Shown here: positions 29,457 to 37,772 of the stretch, piece by piece
Layout: every line of letters begins with the position of its first letter
Position numbering within the stretch: the first letter of the stretch is position 1
Assembly (NCBI RefSeq): GCF_023698535.1
Contig: NZ_JALJCL010000003.1
Coordinates: 1 to 64,000 of the forward strand
DNA length: 64,000 nt
Direction: 5' to 3'
From: Halorientalis regularis
Lineage (GTDB): Archaea; Halobacteriota; Halobacteria; Halobacteriales; Haloarculaceae
Translations under genes and position numbers: made by a program
The notes under the pieces: generated by a model
Databases searched by the model: none
What the model was told of the DNA's origin: nothing
The model's input: the letters and a program-made list of their open reading frames with translations, nothing else

Positions 29457-30881
29457 ATGGTCGTCGGCGACATCGCGACTGGCACCGACGTACTGGTAAT
29501 CGGCGCGGGCCCCGGCGGGTACGTGGCGGCGATCCGGGCCGCCCAGTTCGACCTGGACGTGACCCTCGTCGAAAAAGAGGCCTACGGCGGGACCTGTCTC
29601 AATCACGGCTGTATTCCCTCGAAGGCACTCGTCTCGGCGACGGACGTGGCCCACGAGGCCCGCGAGGCCGAACACATGGGCGTCCACGCCGACCCCGCCA
29701 TCGACATGGCCGGCATGACCGCCTGGAAAGACGAGGTGGTCGACCAGCTCACCACCGGCGTCGAACGGCTCTGCAAGGGCACCGGCGTCAACCTCGTGGA
29801 GGGCACTGCGGAGTTCGCCGACGAGAACACGGCGCGGGTGGCCCACGGCGGCGAGGGGCAGGGCTCGGAATCCATCGAGTTCGAACACGCCGTCGTCGCG
29901 ACGGGGAGCCGCCCGGTCGAACTGCCCGCCCTGCCGTTCGACGGCGAGCGCATCCTCTCCTCTCGGCACGCCCTCGCGCTGGAGTCCGTTCCGGACAGCC
30001 TGCTCGTGGTCGGGGCGGGCTACATCGGGATGGAACTGGCGACGGTGTTCGCCAAGGCCGGGAGCGACGTGACCGTGGTGGAGGCGCTGGATCAGGCGCT
30101 CCCGATGTACGAGGCCGACGTGACTCGCGTCGTCACCCAGCGGGCGAAGTCACACGGGGTCGACTTTCACTTCGAGGAGGCCGCCGCCGACTGGGAGGAA
30201 CGGGAGGGCGGGGTGACGGTCGTCACCGAGGGCGAGGACAGCACGGTCTCGGAGCACGACGCCACGAAGGCGCTGGTCGCGGTCGGGCGCGAACCCGTCA
30301 CCGACACCGTGGATCTGGGCGCGGCGGGCGTCGAGACCGACGCGGACGGGTTCGTGCCGACGGATGACCGCGCGCGCACGAACGTGGACCACATCTTCGC
30401 CGTCGGTGACGTGACCGGCGAGCCGATGCTCGCCCACGAGGGGATGAAAGCCGGCGAGGTCGCGGCGGAGGTGATCGCGGGCAAACCGGCCGCGCTCGAC
30501 CAGCAGGCCGTCCCTGCGGCGGTGTTCACCGATCCGGAGATCGGGACGGTCGGCCTGACCGAACGCGAGGCCGAGGAGGCGGGCTTTTCGCCGGTCGTCG
30601 GGGAGTTGCCCCTGCGTGCGTCCGGGCGGGCGCTGACCCACGACGACACCGACGGGTTCGTCCGGATCGTCGCCGACGCGGCCGACGGGTTCGTCCTCGG
30701 GGCCCAGATCGTGAGCCCGGACGCCTCGGAGTTGATCGCCGAGGTCGGACTGGCCATCGAGATGGGAGCCACCCTGGAGGATCTGGTGGCGACGGTCCAC
30801 ACCCACCCGACGCTCTCGGAGGCGGTGATGGAGGCGGCGGCCAACGCGATGGGGCAGGCGATCCACACGCTGAACCGCTGA
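29457..30881 (+). CDS. lpdA: Dihydrolipoyl dehydrogenase (E3)
   Basis: A 474-aa flavoenzyme that reoxidises the E2 lipoyl group with NAD. It has FAD site VIGAGPGGYVAAIRAAQ, redox cysteines 47 and 52 in GGTCLNHGCIPSK, an NAD-site GAGYIGMELA, second FAD block IFAVGDVTGEPMLAH, and catalytic His450-Glu455 in HTHPTLSE. A much longer frame begins upstream, but the ATG at 29457 fits the family start. It completes the E1-E2-E3 set, separated from E2 by one reverse gene. Confidence 0.96.
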   Translation: MVVGDIATGTDVLVIGAGPGGYVAAIRAAQFDLDVTLVEKEAYGGTCLNHGCIPSKALVSATDVAHEAREAEHMGVHADPAIDMAGMTAWKDEVVDQLTTGVERLCKGTGVNLVEGTAEFADENTARVAHGGEGQGSESIEFEHAVVATGSRPVELPALPFDGERILSSRHALALESVPDSLLVVGAGYIGMELATVFAKAGSDVTVVEALDQALPMYEADVTRVVTQRAKSHGVDFHFEEAAADWEEREGGVTVVTEGEDSTVSEHDATKALVAVGREPVTDTVDLGAAGVETDADGFVPTDDRARTNVDHIFAVGDVTGEPMLAHEGMKAGEVAAEVIAGKPAALDQQAVPAAVFTDPEIGTVGLTEREAEEAGFSPVVGELPLRASGRALTHDDTDGFVRIVADAADGFVLGAQIVSPDASELIAEVGLAIEMGATLEDLVATVHTHPTLSEAVMEAAANAMGQAIHTLNR

Positions 30882-31026
30882 ATCGGACCCCTCCGCAGTC
30901 GGGCAAAAATCGTGCACGTTTTCCGACAATCGTGGCCCCCTGCTGCGATGGGCTCAGTGGTGGAGGTGACCAAAAGAGCTATAGTTGCGATTTCGAAATT
31001 TCGGAACACGAGTCAACCGAATAGCC

Positions 31027-31677
31027 ATGACGGACGATACGGACGATACGGACGATACGGACGACGACGCCGCAGACGACATCACGAGCGCGATCCTCTC
31101 GGGTTCGATGTACGATCAGTTGCGCCTCCAGCGACGGACGTACTTCTCCCAGCCGACTATCACGAAACTGACGTGGCAGAGCCTCCTGCTCGGCGGTCTC
31201 ACACTGCTCTTGCCGATCTATCTGCTCTTTCCGGCGACGGTGCGGGAGTACGTGCCGTCGGCCGATCCGGCGACGGCCTCGCCGAAAGTGTTGATTCTGG
31301 GGCTGGTCGGCGCGGGTGTCGTGACGTTCACTGCCCTCCTGCTGGTCGGCGGTGCGCTGTACCGCATCCGCAACCACCCCCTCGACGAGACGGAGGCACA
31401 GGCGATCCTCAACGTCGAGGACTTCGCGTCCTACCTGGCCTTCGGGACCGGCGGCCTGGCGATCGGGCTGACCGTCGTCTACTTCCTGCTCGGCCTCGGC
31501 GGCGGTGCGGCCGTCGGGAGCTACGTGCAGGCGATGGACGGCGTCAACCCGTTCGCGTCCTCGGGCACGGGGCTGTCCGTCGTCCAACTGGCCGTCGGCT
31601 CCTTTCTCGGGTGTATCGTCTTGCTCATGATCCGGCTGTACCTCAAGCTCCGACTGTTCGAACTCGACGGCGTGTGA
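31027..31677 (+). CDS. Four-helix membrane protein with TDD-repeat start
   Basis: A 216-aa protein. It begins with a perfect short repeat (Thr-Asp-Asp four times, from a 9-bp DNA repeat at 31030-31065). A soluble segment follows (YDQLRLQRRTYFSQP), then four hydrophobic helices (about residues 42-62, 80-105, 132-155 and 180-205). No known family is recognised. The ATG at 31027 is preferred over one 42 nt upstream. The repeat could change length by slippage without shifting the frame. Confidence 0.7.
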   Translation: MTDDTDDTDDTDDDAADDITSAILSGSMYDQLRLQRRTYFSQPTITKLTWQSLLLGGLTLLLPIYLLFPATVREYVPSADPATASPKVLILGLVGAGVVTFTALLLVGGALYRIRNHPLDETEAQAILNVEDFASYLAFGTGGLAIGLTVVYFLLGLGGGAAVGSYVQAMDGVNPFASSGTGLSVVQLAVGSFLGCIVLLMIRLYLKLRLFELDGV

Positions 31678-31741
31678 GCCTGGGGCCGCCGGACGTGGCC
31701 GGCCAGTGATTGCTGACGGACGTATAGTATCGAATAGATCT

Positions 31742-31755
31742 TATGTGATTACATA
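31742..31755 (+). promoter_or_regulatory. Palindromic operator-like site, copy 1
   Basis: TATGTGATTACATA has perfect arms TATGT-N4-ACATA. It lies between the likely TATA region (GAATAGATC, 31732-31740) and the ATG at 31768. The second lipoprotein gene carries the same arms at almost the same distance from its start. A regulator-binding site is likely by position and symmetry. Confidence 0.6.
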
Positions 31756-31767
31756 CAGGAATACGCC

Positions 31768-32763
31768 ATGGAACAGACACGTCGGCGGTTTCTCACCGCC
31801 AGTGCAACGCTCGGGACAGGTGCGCTCGCGGGCTGTAGCACGGTCACGGACGCGATCCCGTTCATCGGCGGTGGCGGCCTCGGCGACTACGAGCAGTGGG
31901 TCTACGAACCGGATCGGTTCGCGAGTTCCGACGGGGGCGGGGACTTCGGTGACGAGAACGTCGCGTTGAGTCTCTTCGCGATCAACCAGCAGTCGATCTA
32001 CGAGAACCGCAAGGACCTGTATCCGAGCACGTACAACTCCCTGTCGACGAACTTCGCGTCGAACACGGGAATTCTCCCGCGAAACGTCTCCTTGCTGCTC
32101 AGCCTGCCCGAAGGGCTGGTCCTCTCGGGGTCGTTCGAGCGGAGCGAGGTCACCGCCGAACTCGAAGACGACAGCAACACCGAGTACGAGAGCGACGGGA
32201 GTTACAGCGGGTTCGACCTGTACGTCCGGTCCGAGCGCGAGGAATCGCCGGACGCGTTCGGCGTGTCCGGTAATGCCGTGGTCCGGGGCCAGCGGGTCGA
32301 CAACTTCGGGTCCGGTTCGGACACAGTCCCGGCCACGGACGTGGTCGAGGGGATCATCGACACCGAGCGCGGCAGTGCCAACAGGTACGTGAACGCCAAC
32401 GACGCCTTCGGAACGCTGGTCAGTTCACTCGGCGGCAGCAGTTTCCTCAGCGCGACCGTCCGGAACGAGCCAATCAGTGCCGACGACGCCGACGAAGACA
32501 GCGGCGAATTCGAGGGGCTGGTCGCCAGCGGGCAGGCCTCCAGCATCAATGGCGCGAAGACCGACTCCCAGTCCGTGTTCGTCTTCGACTCACAGGGCGA
32601 CGCCGATACGGGGTCGGTCGACGACTACATCGAGTACAACGACAACAGCGGCCAGTTCGCCCGCGCCAGGAACGTCGAGGTCAGCCAGAGCGGCCGGACG
32701 ATCACCGTCAGCGTCACCTCGGACACCTACACCTCCCCCAACCTGGGGACCGGCGGCCAGTAA
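31768..32763 (+). CDS. Tat lipoprotein of tandem pair, copy 1
   Basis: A 331-aa exported lipoprotein. MEQTRRRFLTASATLGTGALAGC is a Tat signal with lipobox Cys at residue 23. The mature part is acidic and rich in Ser/Asp/Gly, with blocks shared with the next gene (YPSTY, LPEG, AELEDD, YESDGSYSG, ATDVVEGIIDT, FARARNVEVSQSGR). No known domain is recognised. The first roughly 117 nt are nearly identical to those of copy 2, while the rest has diverged strongly. It has its own promoter with the palindrome at 31742-31755, and its start codon was chosen for the signal peptide. Confidence 0.85.
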   Translation: MEQTRRRFLTASATLGTGALAGCSTVTDAIPFIGGGGLGDYEQWVYEPDRFASSDGGGDFGDENVALSLFAINQQSIYENRKDLYPSTYNSLSTNFASNTGILPRNVSLLLSLPEGLVLSGSFERSEVTAELEDDSNTEYESDGSYSGFDLYVRSEREESPDAFGVSGNAVVRGQRVDNFGSGSDTVPATDVVEGIIDTERGSANRYVNANDAFGTLVSSLGGSSFLSATVRNEPISADDADEDSGEFEGLVASGQASSINGAKTDSQSVFVFDSQGDADTGSVDDYIEYNDNSGQFARARNVEVSQSGRTITVSVTSDTYTSPNLGTGGQ

Positions 32764-32871
32764 CGCCACACGTCCGCCGTCGACCCACTCCGCCTCAACC
32801 GCCGTAACGGCCCGCTACCCCGCCTCGAACGCGGACGCGGGACACCTGGGGTGTTACTATCGAATATATTT

Positions 32872-32885
32872 TATGTTATAACATA
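32872..32885 (+). promoter_or_regulatory. Palindromic operator-like site, copy 2
   Basis: TATGTTATAACATA is a perfect 14-bp palindrome 12 nt before the ATG at 32898. Upstream, ACTATCGAATATATTTTATG matches the copy 1 promoter (GTATCGAATAGATCTTATG), including a TATA box around 32862-32872. Transcription would start close to the ATG, so a bound protein could block initiation. Confidence 0.65.
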
Positions 32886-32897
32886 CAGAAACAGTAC

Positions 32898-33848
32898 ATG
32901 GAACAGACACGTCGGCGGCTTCTCACCGCCAGTGCTGTGCTGGGTACAGGTGCGCTCGCGGGCTGTAGCACGGTCACGGACGCGATCCCGTTCATCGGCG
33001 GTGGCGGGCTGGGCAACTACCAGCAGTGGGTCTATCCGGCCGACCAGTTCAACCAGGACGCCGACAGTCTGAACTTCGACGGCACGAATCAGAAAGGCAT
33101 CTACGACAGTCGCAAAGCGTTCTACCCGAGTACCTACAGTTCGCTCGCGGCGAACTACGGCACGGTCGGACTCACGGGTCGGTCCGTATCCATGGATCTC
33201 GGTCTGCCCGAGGGGCGCGTGCTGAAAGGGTCCTACGACACGGCGGCGGTCGTCGCCGAACTCGAAGACGACGCCAATACCCAGTACGAGAGCGACGGGA
33301 GCTACAGCGGCTACGAGCTGTACGTCCCGTCGGACAGGGACACACCTTCACAGGCGGTGGCCGTCTCGAACAACGCCATCGTGTTCGGCCGGCGCGTCGA
33401 ACCGCCGTTCGGTGCCGACTGGGACGCGGTCGCCGCGACGGACGTGGTCGAAGGCATCATCGACACCAGCGGCGGGAGCGGCACCCGCGCCGTCGACGAG
33501 AACGACGACCTGACGACGCTGGTGAACGCGCTGAACAGCGGGACCAACGTCAGCGGCGGTACCCGAGCGGACGAGGTGGATTCGGATCAGGCCGACGCCG
33601 AGTCGGGCGTCTTCGACGGCCAGGTCGCCAGCGGCCAGTCCTGGTCGGTCAACGGGAACACGACCAGCCGCCAGTGGGTGTTCGTCTTCGACTCCGAGGG
33701 TGACGTGAGTACCACCGACCTCAACGACTGGGTCGAAGCCAACGATACCGGCGGTGTGTTCACCCGCGCCCGCAACGTCAAGGTGAGCCAGAACGGACGT
33801 GCGGGCGTCGTCACTGCCAAGATCGACACCTACGACCTCTTCCGCTGA
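32898..33848 (+). CDS. Tat lipoprotein of tandem pair, copy 2
   Basis: A 316-aa paralogue of the previous gene. The signal and start of the mature protein (residues 1-39, through TVTDAIPFIGGGGLG) are nearly identical in protein and DNA. The rest keeps scattered blocks (YPSTYSSLAANY, LPEGRVLKGSY, AELEDDANTQYESDGSYSG, AATDVVEGIIDT, FTRARNVKVSQNGR). It ends at YDLFR, without the Gly-rich tail of copy 1. It is membrane-anchored outside the cell by prediction. Function unknown. Confidence 0.85.
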   Translation: MEQTRRRLLTASAVLGTGALAGCSTVTDAIPFIGGGGLGNYQQWVYPADQFNQDADSLNFDGTNQKGIYDSRKAFYPSTYSSLAANYGTVGLTGRSVSMDLGLPEGRVLKGSYDTAAVVAELEDDANTQYESDGSYSGYELYVPSDRDTPSQAVAVSNNAIVFGRRVEPPFGADWDAVAATDVVEGIIDTSGGSGTRAVDENDDLTTLVNALNSGTNVSGGTRADEVDSDQADAESGVFDGQVASGQSWSVNGNTTSRQWVFVFDSEGDVSTTDLNDWVEANDTGGVFTRARNVKVSQNGRAGVVTAKIDTYDLFR

Positions 33849-33937
33849 GACGGCTCCGTGGCGAAATCGAGTGCTGGACATCCGTCTCCGGGTCGACACC
33901 ACGACGCTTTTTATCCGCAGGAGCGAAGACGACGACG

Positions 33938-34750
33938 ATGAAGGCACTCACGCTCGGTCCGACGGGAACCTACTCACACCGGGCCGCGACGGCCGTCGCC
34001 GACGAGGTAGCCTTTACCGAATCGGTGACGGCCATCGTCGAGGCCGTCGCAGGGGGCGAGTACGACCGCGGCGTCGTCCCGGTCGAGAACAGCATCGAGG
34101 GCAGCGTCACCGAGTCGCTCGACGCCTTCGCCGAACACGACGTGGCGGTCGTCAGGGAACTGATCACCCCCATCCGCCACGCCCTGCTCGCTCAGAGTCC
34201 CGACTTCGAGTTGATCGCCAGCCACGCCCAGGCGCTGGCCCAGTGTCGGGACTACCTCGACGCCGAGTATCCCGACGCCGACCTGGAAGCGGTCGCCTCG
34301 ACCGCCCGCGGCGTCGGGCGCGCCCGCGAGGACCCGTCAGTCGCGGCCATCGGCCACCCCGAGAACGCGACCAACGGCACCGACCTGGCGGTGCTGGCGA
34401 AAGACATCCAGGATCAGTCCTCGAACGCGACCCGCTTCCTGGTGGTCGCGCCCGAGAGCGAGCGCTCCGAGGGCGGCGGCAAGACCTCGCTGATCGTCTA
34501 CCCCAACGTCGACTACCCCGGGCTCCTGCTGGAGATGCTGGAGCCCTTCGCCGAGCGGAACATCAACATGACTCGCGTCGAGTCCCGCCCCAGCGGCGAA
34601 CGCCTGGGCGATTACGTCTTCCACATCGACATCGCGGCCGGGCTCTACGAGGACCGGACCCAGGACGCCCTCGACGAGATCGAGACCATCGCCGAGGACG
34701 GGTGGGTCCGCCGGTTGGGGTCCTACGATACCGAGCACGTGGTGGAGTAG
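33938..34750 (+). CDS. pheA: Prephenate dehydratase
   Basis: A 270-aa enzyme that converts prephenate to phenylpyruvate in phenylalanine synthesis. The PDT domain starts with LGPTGTYSHRAA, has VVPVENSIEGSVTESLD and the catalytic TRF motif in NATRFLVV. A C-terminal ACT domain follows (KTSLIVYPNVDYPGLLLEMLEPFAERNINMTRVESRP), which normally binds phenylalanine for feedback inhibition. A TATA-like CTTTTTATCC lies at 33905-33914, about 25 nt upstream of the ATG. Confidence 0.96.
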   Translation: MKALTLGPTGTYSHRAATAVADEVAFTESVTAIVEAVAGGEYDRGVVPVENSIEGSVTESLDAFAEHDVAVVRELITPIRHALLAQSPDFELIASHAQALAQCRDYLDAEYPDADLEAVASTARGVGRAREDPSVAAIGHPENATNGTDLAVLAKDIQDQSSNATRFLVVAPESERSEGGGKTSLIVYPNVDYPGLLLEMLEPFAERNINMTRVESRPSGERLGDYVFHIDIAAGLYEDRTQDALDEIETIAEDGWVRRLGSYDTEHVVE

Positions 34751-34824
34751 GAGGCTCGAACGCAGTGAGAGCCTCGCTGTCTGGAAGACAGTGTTTTCAC
34801 CCGTCGGCGCGACGGAACGAACCG

Positions 34825-35262
34825 ATGCTCGACACAGGCGATGCGGTACCCGAAATCGAGGCACAGAACCAGAACGGTGAGACGGTCACACCGACGTTTA
34901 CCGGGCCGACGGTCGTCTACTTCTATCCCCGCGACGGGACGCCGGGCTGTCAACTCGAAGCCCGCCAGTTCCAGGCCGAACTCCCGGACTTCAGGGACCT
35001 GGGCGCGACCGTCTACGGCGTCTCGACCGACGACGTGGCTTCCCACCGCGCGTTCGCCGACGAGGAGGCCCTCGATTTCGACCTGCTGGCCGACCCCGAC
35101 GGCGAGGTGGCCGCGGCGTTCGGCCTCGACACCGAGGGCGGGTACGTCGAGCGGATCACATTCGTGCTGGCCGACGGGGCGGTGCAGGCGGTCGTCGACG
35201 CCGACGACGTGAACCCGGACGGCCACGCCGCGACGGTCCGCGAGCAGGTGGCGACCCTCTAG
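34825..35262 (+). CDS. Bcp-type peroxiredoxin (first copy)
   Basis: A 145-aa thiol peroxidase that reduces peroxides. The active-site loop is YPRDGTPGCQLEARQF with the peroxidatic Cys; the usual TTEA after the Cys is replaced by QLEA. Further family blocks are YGVSTDDVASHRAFA and LLADPDGEVAAAFG. It follows pheA after a hairpin-containing gap (GAGGCTC...GAGCCTC, 34751-34775). A second Bcp lies at 37176. A long upstream frame is spurious. Confidence 0.92.
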   Translation: MLDTGDAVPEIEAQNQNGETVTPTFTGPTVVYFYPRDGTPGCQLEARQFQAELPDFRDLGATVYGVSTDDVASHRAFADEEALDFDLLADPDGEVAAAFGLDTEGGYVERITFVLADGAVQAVVDADDVNPDGHAATVREQVATL

Positions 35263-35329
35263 CCCGTTATCGCGTTCGATAAAATCGCCGAAACGTTGAG
35301 GAGCGGGGTGTGAGAACGCACAGGGAGAG

Positions 35330-36646
35330 ATGTCAGAACAAGAGCGGCGCGGGGCGGCGGCGGGCGTCTACGCCGACTTCGACGACGCCGAGATGATGTG
35401 GGTACAGGCGTTGCTGGACCTACCCGTGCCCATCGTCGTCACGGACGATGAGCCGAACATCCTGCTGTTCAACCCCGCCATGCAGGAGTTGATGGCGCTT
35501 CCCCCCGAACGCGTCCCGGAGATGGAGGGCCACGAGGTGTTCCGGACCGAGGAGACACACGGGACACAGACGACGACGGCCCAGCGGACGATGGCCAACG
35601 AGACCCAGATCAGGGGCGTCGAGGCGAAACTGTTGAACCACGACGACGAGGAGCGGACGGTCAAGATCACGAGTACGCCGATGTACGACGCCGACGGCGA
35701 CCTCGCGGGGTCGGTGACGGCACTCCAGGACGTGACCGAGTTGCGCGAGAAGGAGCGCCGCCTCCAGGAGAGTCAGGAGCAGGTCGCCGAGCGGCTGACG
35801 GACGTGATCGCGCGGCTGGAGACGGTCGCGGGCGACGTGGCCGACAACGCGGCCGACATCGAGGACCGGGCGGTCGCCCAGGACGACCGGCTCGACGAGA
35901 TCAGCGGGGAGATGGAGTCACTCAGCGCGAACATGGAGGAGATCGCGGCGACGACCGACGAGGTGGCCGAGACGGCGGCCAGCGCCCGCGAGGCTGCCCG
36001 TCGCGGCCAGGAGGCGGGCACGGAGGCCGAATCGGCGGCCGACGACATCCTCGCGACCAGCGAGAATCTGGAGGCGACGGTGGACCGACTGGCCGACCGG
36101 ATGGACGACATCGAGGCGGTCGCCGAGATCATCGCCGACATCGCCGAGCAGACGAACATTCTGGCGTTGAACGCCAACATCGAGGCGGCGCGGGCGGGCG
36201 ATTCGGGCGAGGGGTTCGCCGTCGTCGCCGACGAGGTGAAAGACCTCGCGGACCAGACCCGCGAGTACACCGACGAGATCGGCGACGAAATAGAGGCGAT
36301 CACCGGCGAGACCGACCGGACCGTCGAGGAAGTCGAACGAGCCCACGACCGCGCCGTCGAGGTGAGCGACCGCGTCGACGAGACCCTCGACGCGCTGGAG
36401 GAGATCGTCGAGCACGTCGAAGACGCCGCGGATGGGGCCGAAGAGATCGCGACGGCCAACGACGACCAGGCGGCCCACATCGAGGAGGTCACCGCGTCGG
36501 TCGAGCAGAGCGCCACGGAGGCGGGCGAGATCCACGAGACCGCCACCGAGACGGCCGACCTGACCGAGCGCCAGCACGACATCGTCGAGGAGGTCCGCGA
36601 GGCTGTCGAGGAACTCTCCGAGGACCTCGCCGAGGGGGACGACTGA
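35330..36646 (+). CDS. Soluble PAS-domain chemotaxis transducer (MCP-type)
   Basis: A 438-aa protein with no membrane segment. A PAS domain occupies about residues 22-140 (LLDLPVPIVVTDDEPNILLFNPAMQ). A long coiled coil follows, with the MCP signalling tip IIADIAEQTNILALNANIEAARAGDSGEGFAVVADEVKDLA near residues 265-310. It would signal to CheA/CheW in the cytoplasm in response to an internal cue. Lack of a HAMP domain and TM helices agrees with the cytoplasmic Htr class of haloarchaea. The signal is unknown. Confidence 0.9.
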   Translation: MSEQERRGAAAGVYADFDDAEMMWVQALLDLPVPIVVTDDEPNILLFNPAMQELMALPPERVPEMEGHEVFRTEETHGTQTTTAQRTMANETQIRGVEAKLLNHDDEERTVKITSTPMYDADGDLAGSVTALQDVTELREKERRLQESQEQVAERLTDVIARLETVAGDVADNAADIEDRAVAQDDRLDEISGEMESLSANMEEIAATTDEVAETAASAREAARRGQEAGTEAESAADDILATSENLEATVDRLADRMDDIEAVAEIIADIAEQTNILALNANIEAARAGDSGEGFAVVADEVKDLADQTREYTDEIGDEIEAITGETDRTVEEVERAHDRAVEVSDRVDETLDALEEIVEHVEDAADGAEEIATANDDQAAHIEEVTASVEQSATEAGEIHETATETADLTERQHDIVEEVREAVEELSEDLAEGDD

Positions 36647-36712
36647 CGGGCAGGGTGGGCCTCGCCGACAGACAGTTTTAACGGGCCGTCGTAATCGTGG
36701 TGGGGTGAACCC

Positions 36713-37138
36713 ATGGATCGACAGAACCCATTCGAGGAGATCGACCGGCTGTTCGACCGGATCAGCAGCGAATTCTCCGAGCTCCCGGCGGCCGGACCGG
36801 GTGGCAGCGTCGCCGTCGACGTGGCCGACACGGGCGAGGCCTTCGAGGTGACCGCCGACGTGCCCGGGTACACCAGTGACGACATCGACGTGACCCTGCC
36901 CGACCCGCGGACGGTGCGGATCGCCGCCGGTTCGGAGACGACCAGCGAGACCGAAGACGAGGACGACGACCACCGGTACCTCCGCCGGGAACGGACCCGC
37001 CGCTCGACGAGCCGCACAGTGGCGCTCCCCCACCGCGTCCGGAAAGGAGACGCCGAGGCGAGCTACGACAGCGGCGTCCTGTCGATCACGCTCCCAAAAC
37101 AGGAGGCCAGCGAGGGGACGGACATCCCGGTGAACTAG
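36713..37138 (+). CDS. Hsp20 small heat-shock protein
   Basis: A 141-aa alpha-crystallin domain chaperone. It starts with NPFEEIDRLFDRISSEF. The domain has VDVADTGEAFEVTADVPGY and the conserved end ASYDSGVLSITLPKQ. An unusually acidic loop (TTSETEDEDDDHRYL) sits in the middle, fitting a halophile. The C-terminal I-x-I/V anchor appears as DIPVN. It lies between transducer and peroxiredoxin genes on the same strand. Confidence 0.92.
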   Translation: MDRQNPFEEIDRLFDRISSEFSELPAAGPGGSVAVDVADTGEAFEVTADVPGYTSDDIDVTLPDPRTVRIAAGSETTSETEDEDDDHRYLRRERTRRSTSRTVALPHRVRKGDAEASYDSGVLSITLPKQEASEGTDIPVN

Positions 37139-37175
37139 CACAACGGCCTTCCCGCCGGCCGTCGAATCGGCGGGT

Positions 37176-37631
37176 ATGCTCGAACCGGGCGACCCGGCAC
37201 CCGACGTAACGGCACGGAACCAGCACGGCGAGTCCGTCTCGCCGACGTTCACCGACCCGACGGTGGTCTACTTCTATCCCGAGGACGGGACGCCGGGCTG
37301 TACGACCGAGGCCGAACAGTTCGCGCGCGAGCGCGAGACCTACGACGACGCCGGCATCACGGTCTACGGCGTCTCGACCGACGACGCCGAGTCCCACCGC
37401 GCGTTCGCCGAGGAGACCGGCGTCGAGTTCGACCTGCTGGCCGACCCCGACGGCGAGGTAGCGGCGGCGTTCGGCGTGCCCCTGGACGCGCCCGGCGATT
37501 CGACGCCCCGGACGACGTTCGTCCTCGTGGATAGCGTCGTCGAGCGGGTCTATACCGGCGTGAACCCGGACGGCCACGCGCGCGACTTGCTGCTCGAACT
37601 GCTCGACGACGGCGTCGTCACGCTGGACTGA
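37176..37631 (+). CDS. Bcp-type peroxiredoxin (second copy)
   Basis: A 151-aa paralogue of the protein at 34825. The loop is YPEDGTPGCTTEAEQF, the standard Bcp form. YGVSTDDAESHRAFAEE and LLADPDGEVAAAFGVPLD are shared with copy 1. It lies 37 bp after hsp20, so the two may be induced together under stress, though this is only inferred from spacing. Confidence 0.93.
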   Translation: MLEPGDPAPDVTARNQHGESVSPTFTDPTVVYFYPEDGTPGCTTEAEQFARERETYDDAGITVYGVSTDDAESHRAFAEETGVEFDLLADPDGEVAAAFGVPLDAPGDSTPRTTFVLVDSVVERVYTGVNPDGHARDLLLELLDDGVVTLD

Positions 37632-37772
37632 TCCGGCCGGCGGGACGCGGTCGAACTGACGACGCTGGGCGCGACGGTACCTCGAACTCGGATGGGGACC
37701 CACCGACCGGACGAGGGACGGTGACTCGGCAGATAGGGAGTTCTTTTAGGCTGGCAGGGGGAACCGGTACGT

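Noticed and set aside
31768-33848. Tandem lipoproteins as a possible insertion or transposon
   Set aside because: No transposase, terminal inverted repeats or target duplications were seen; local gene duplication explains the pair.
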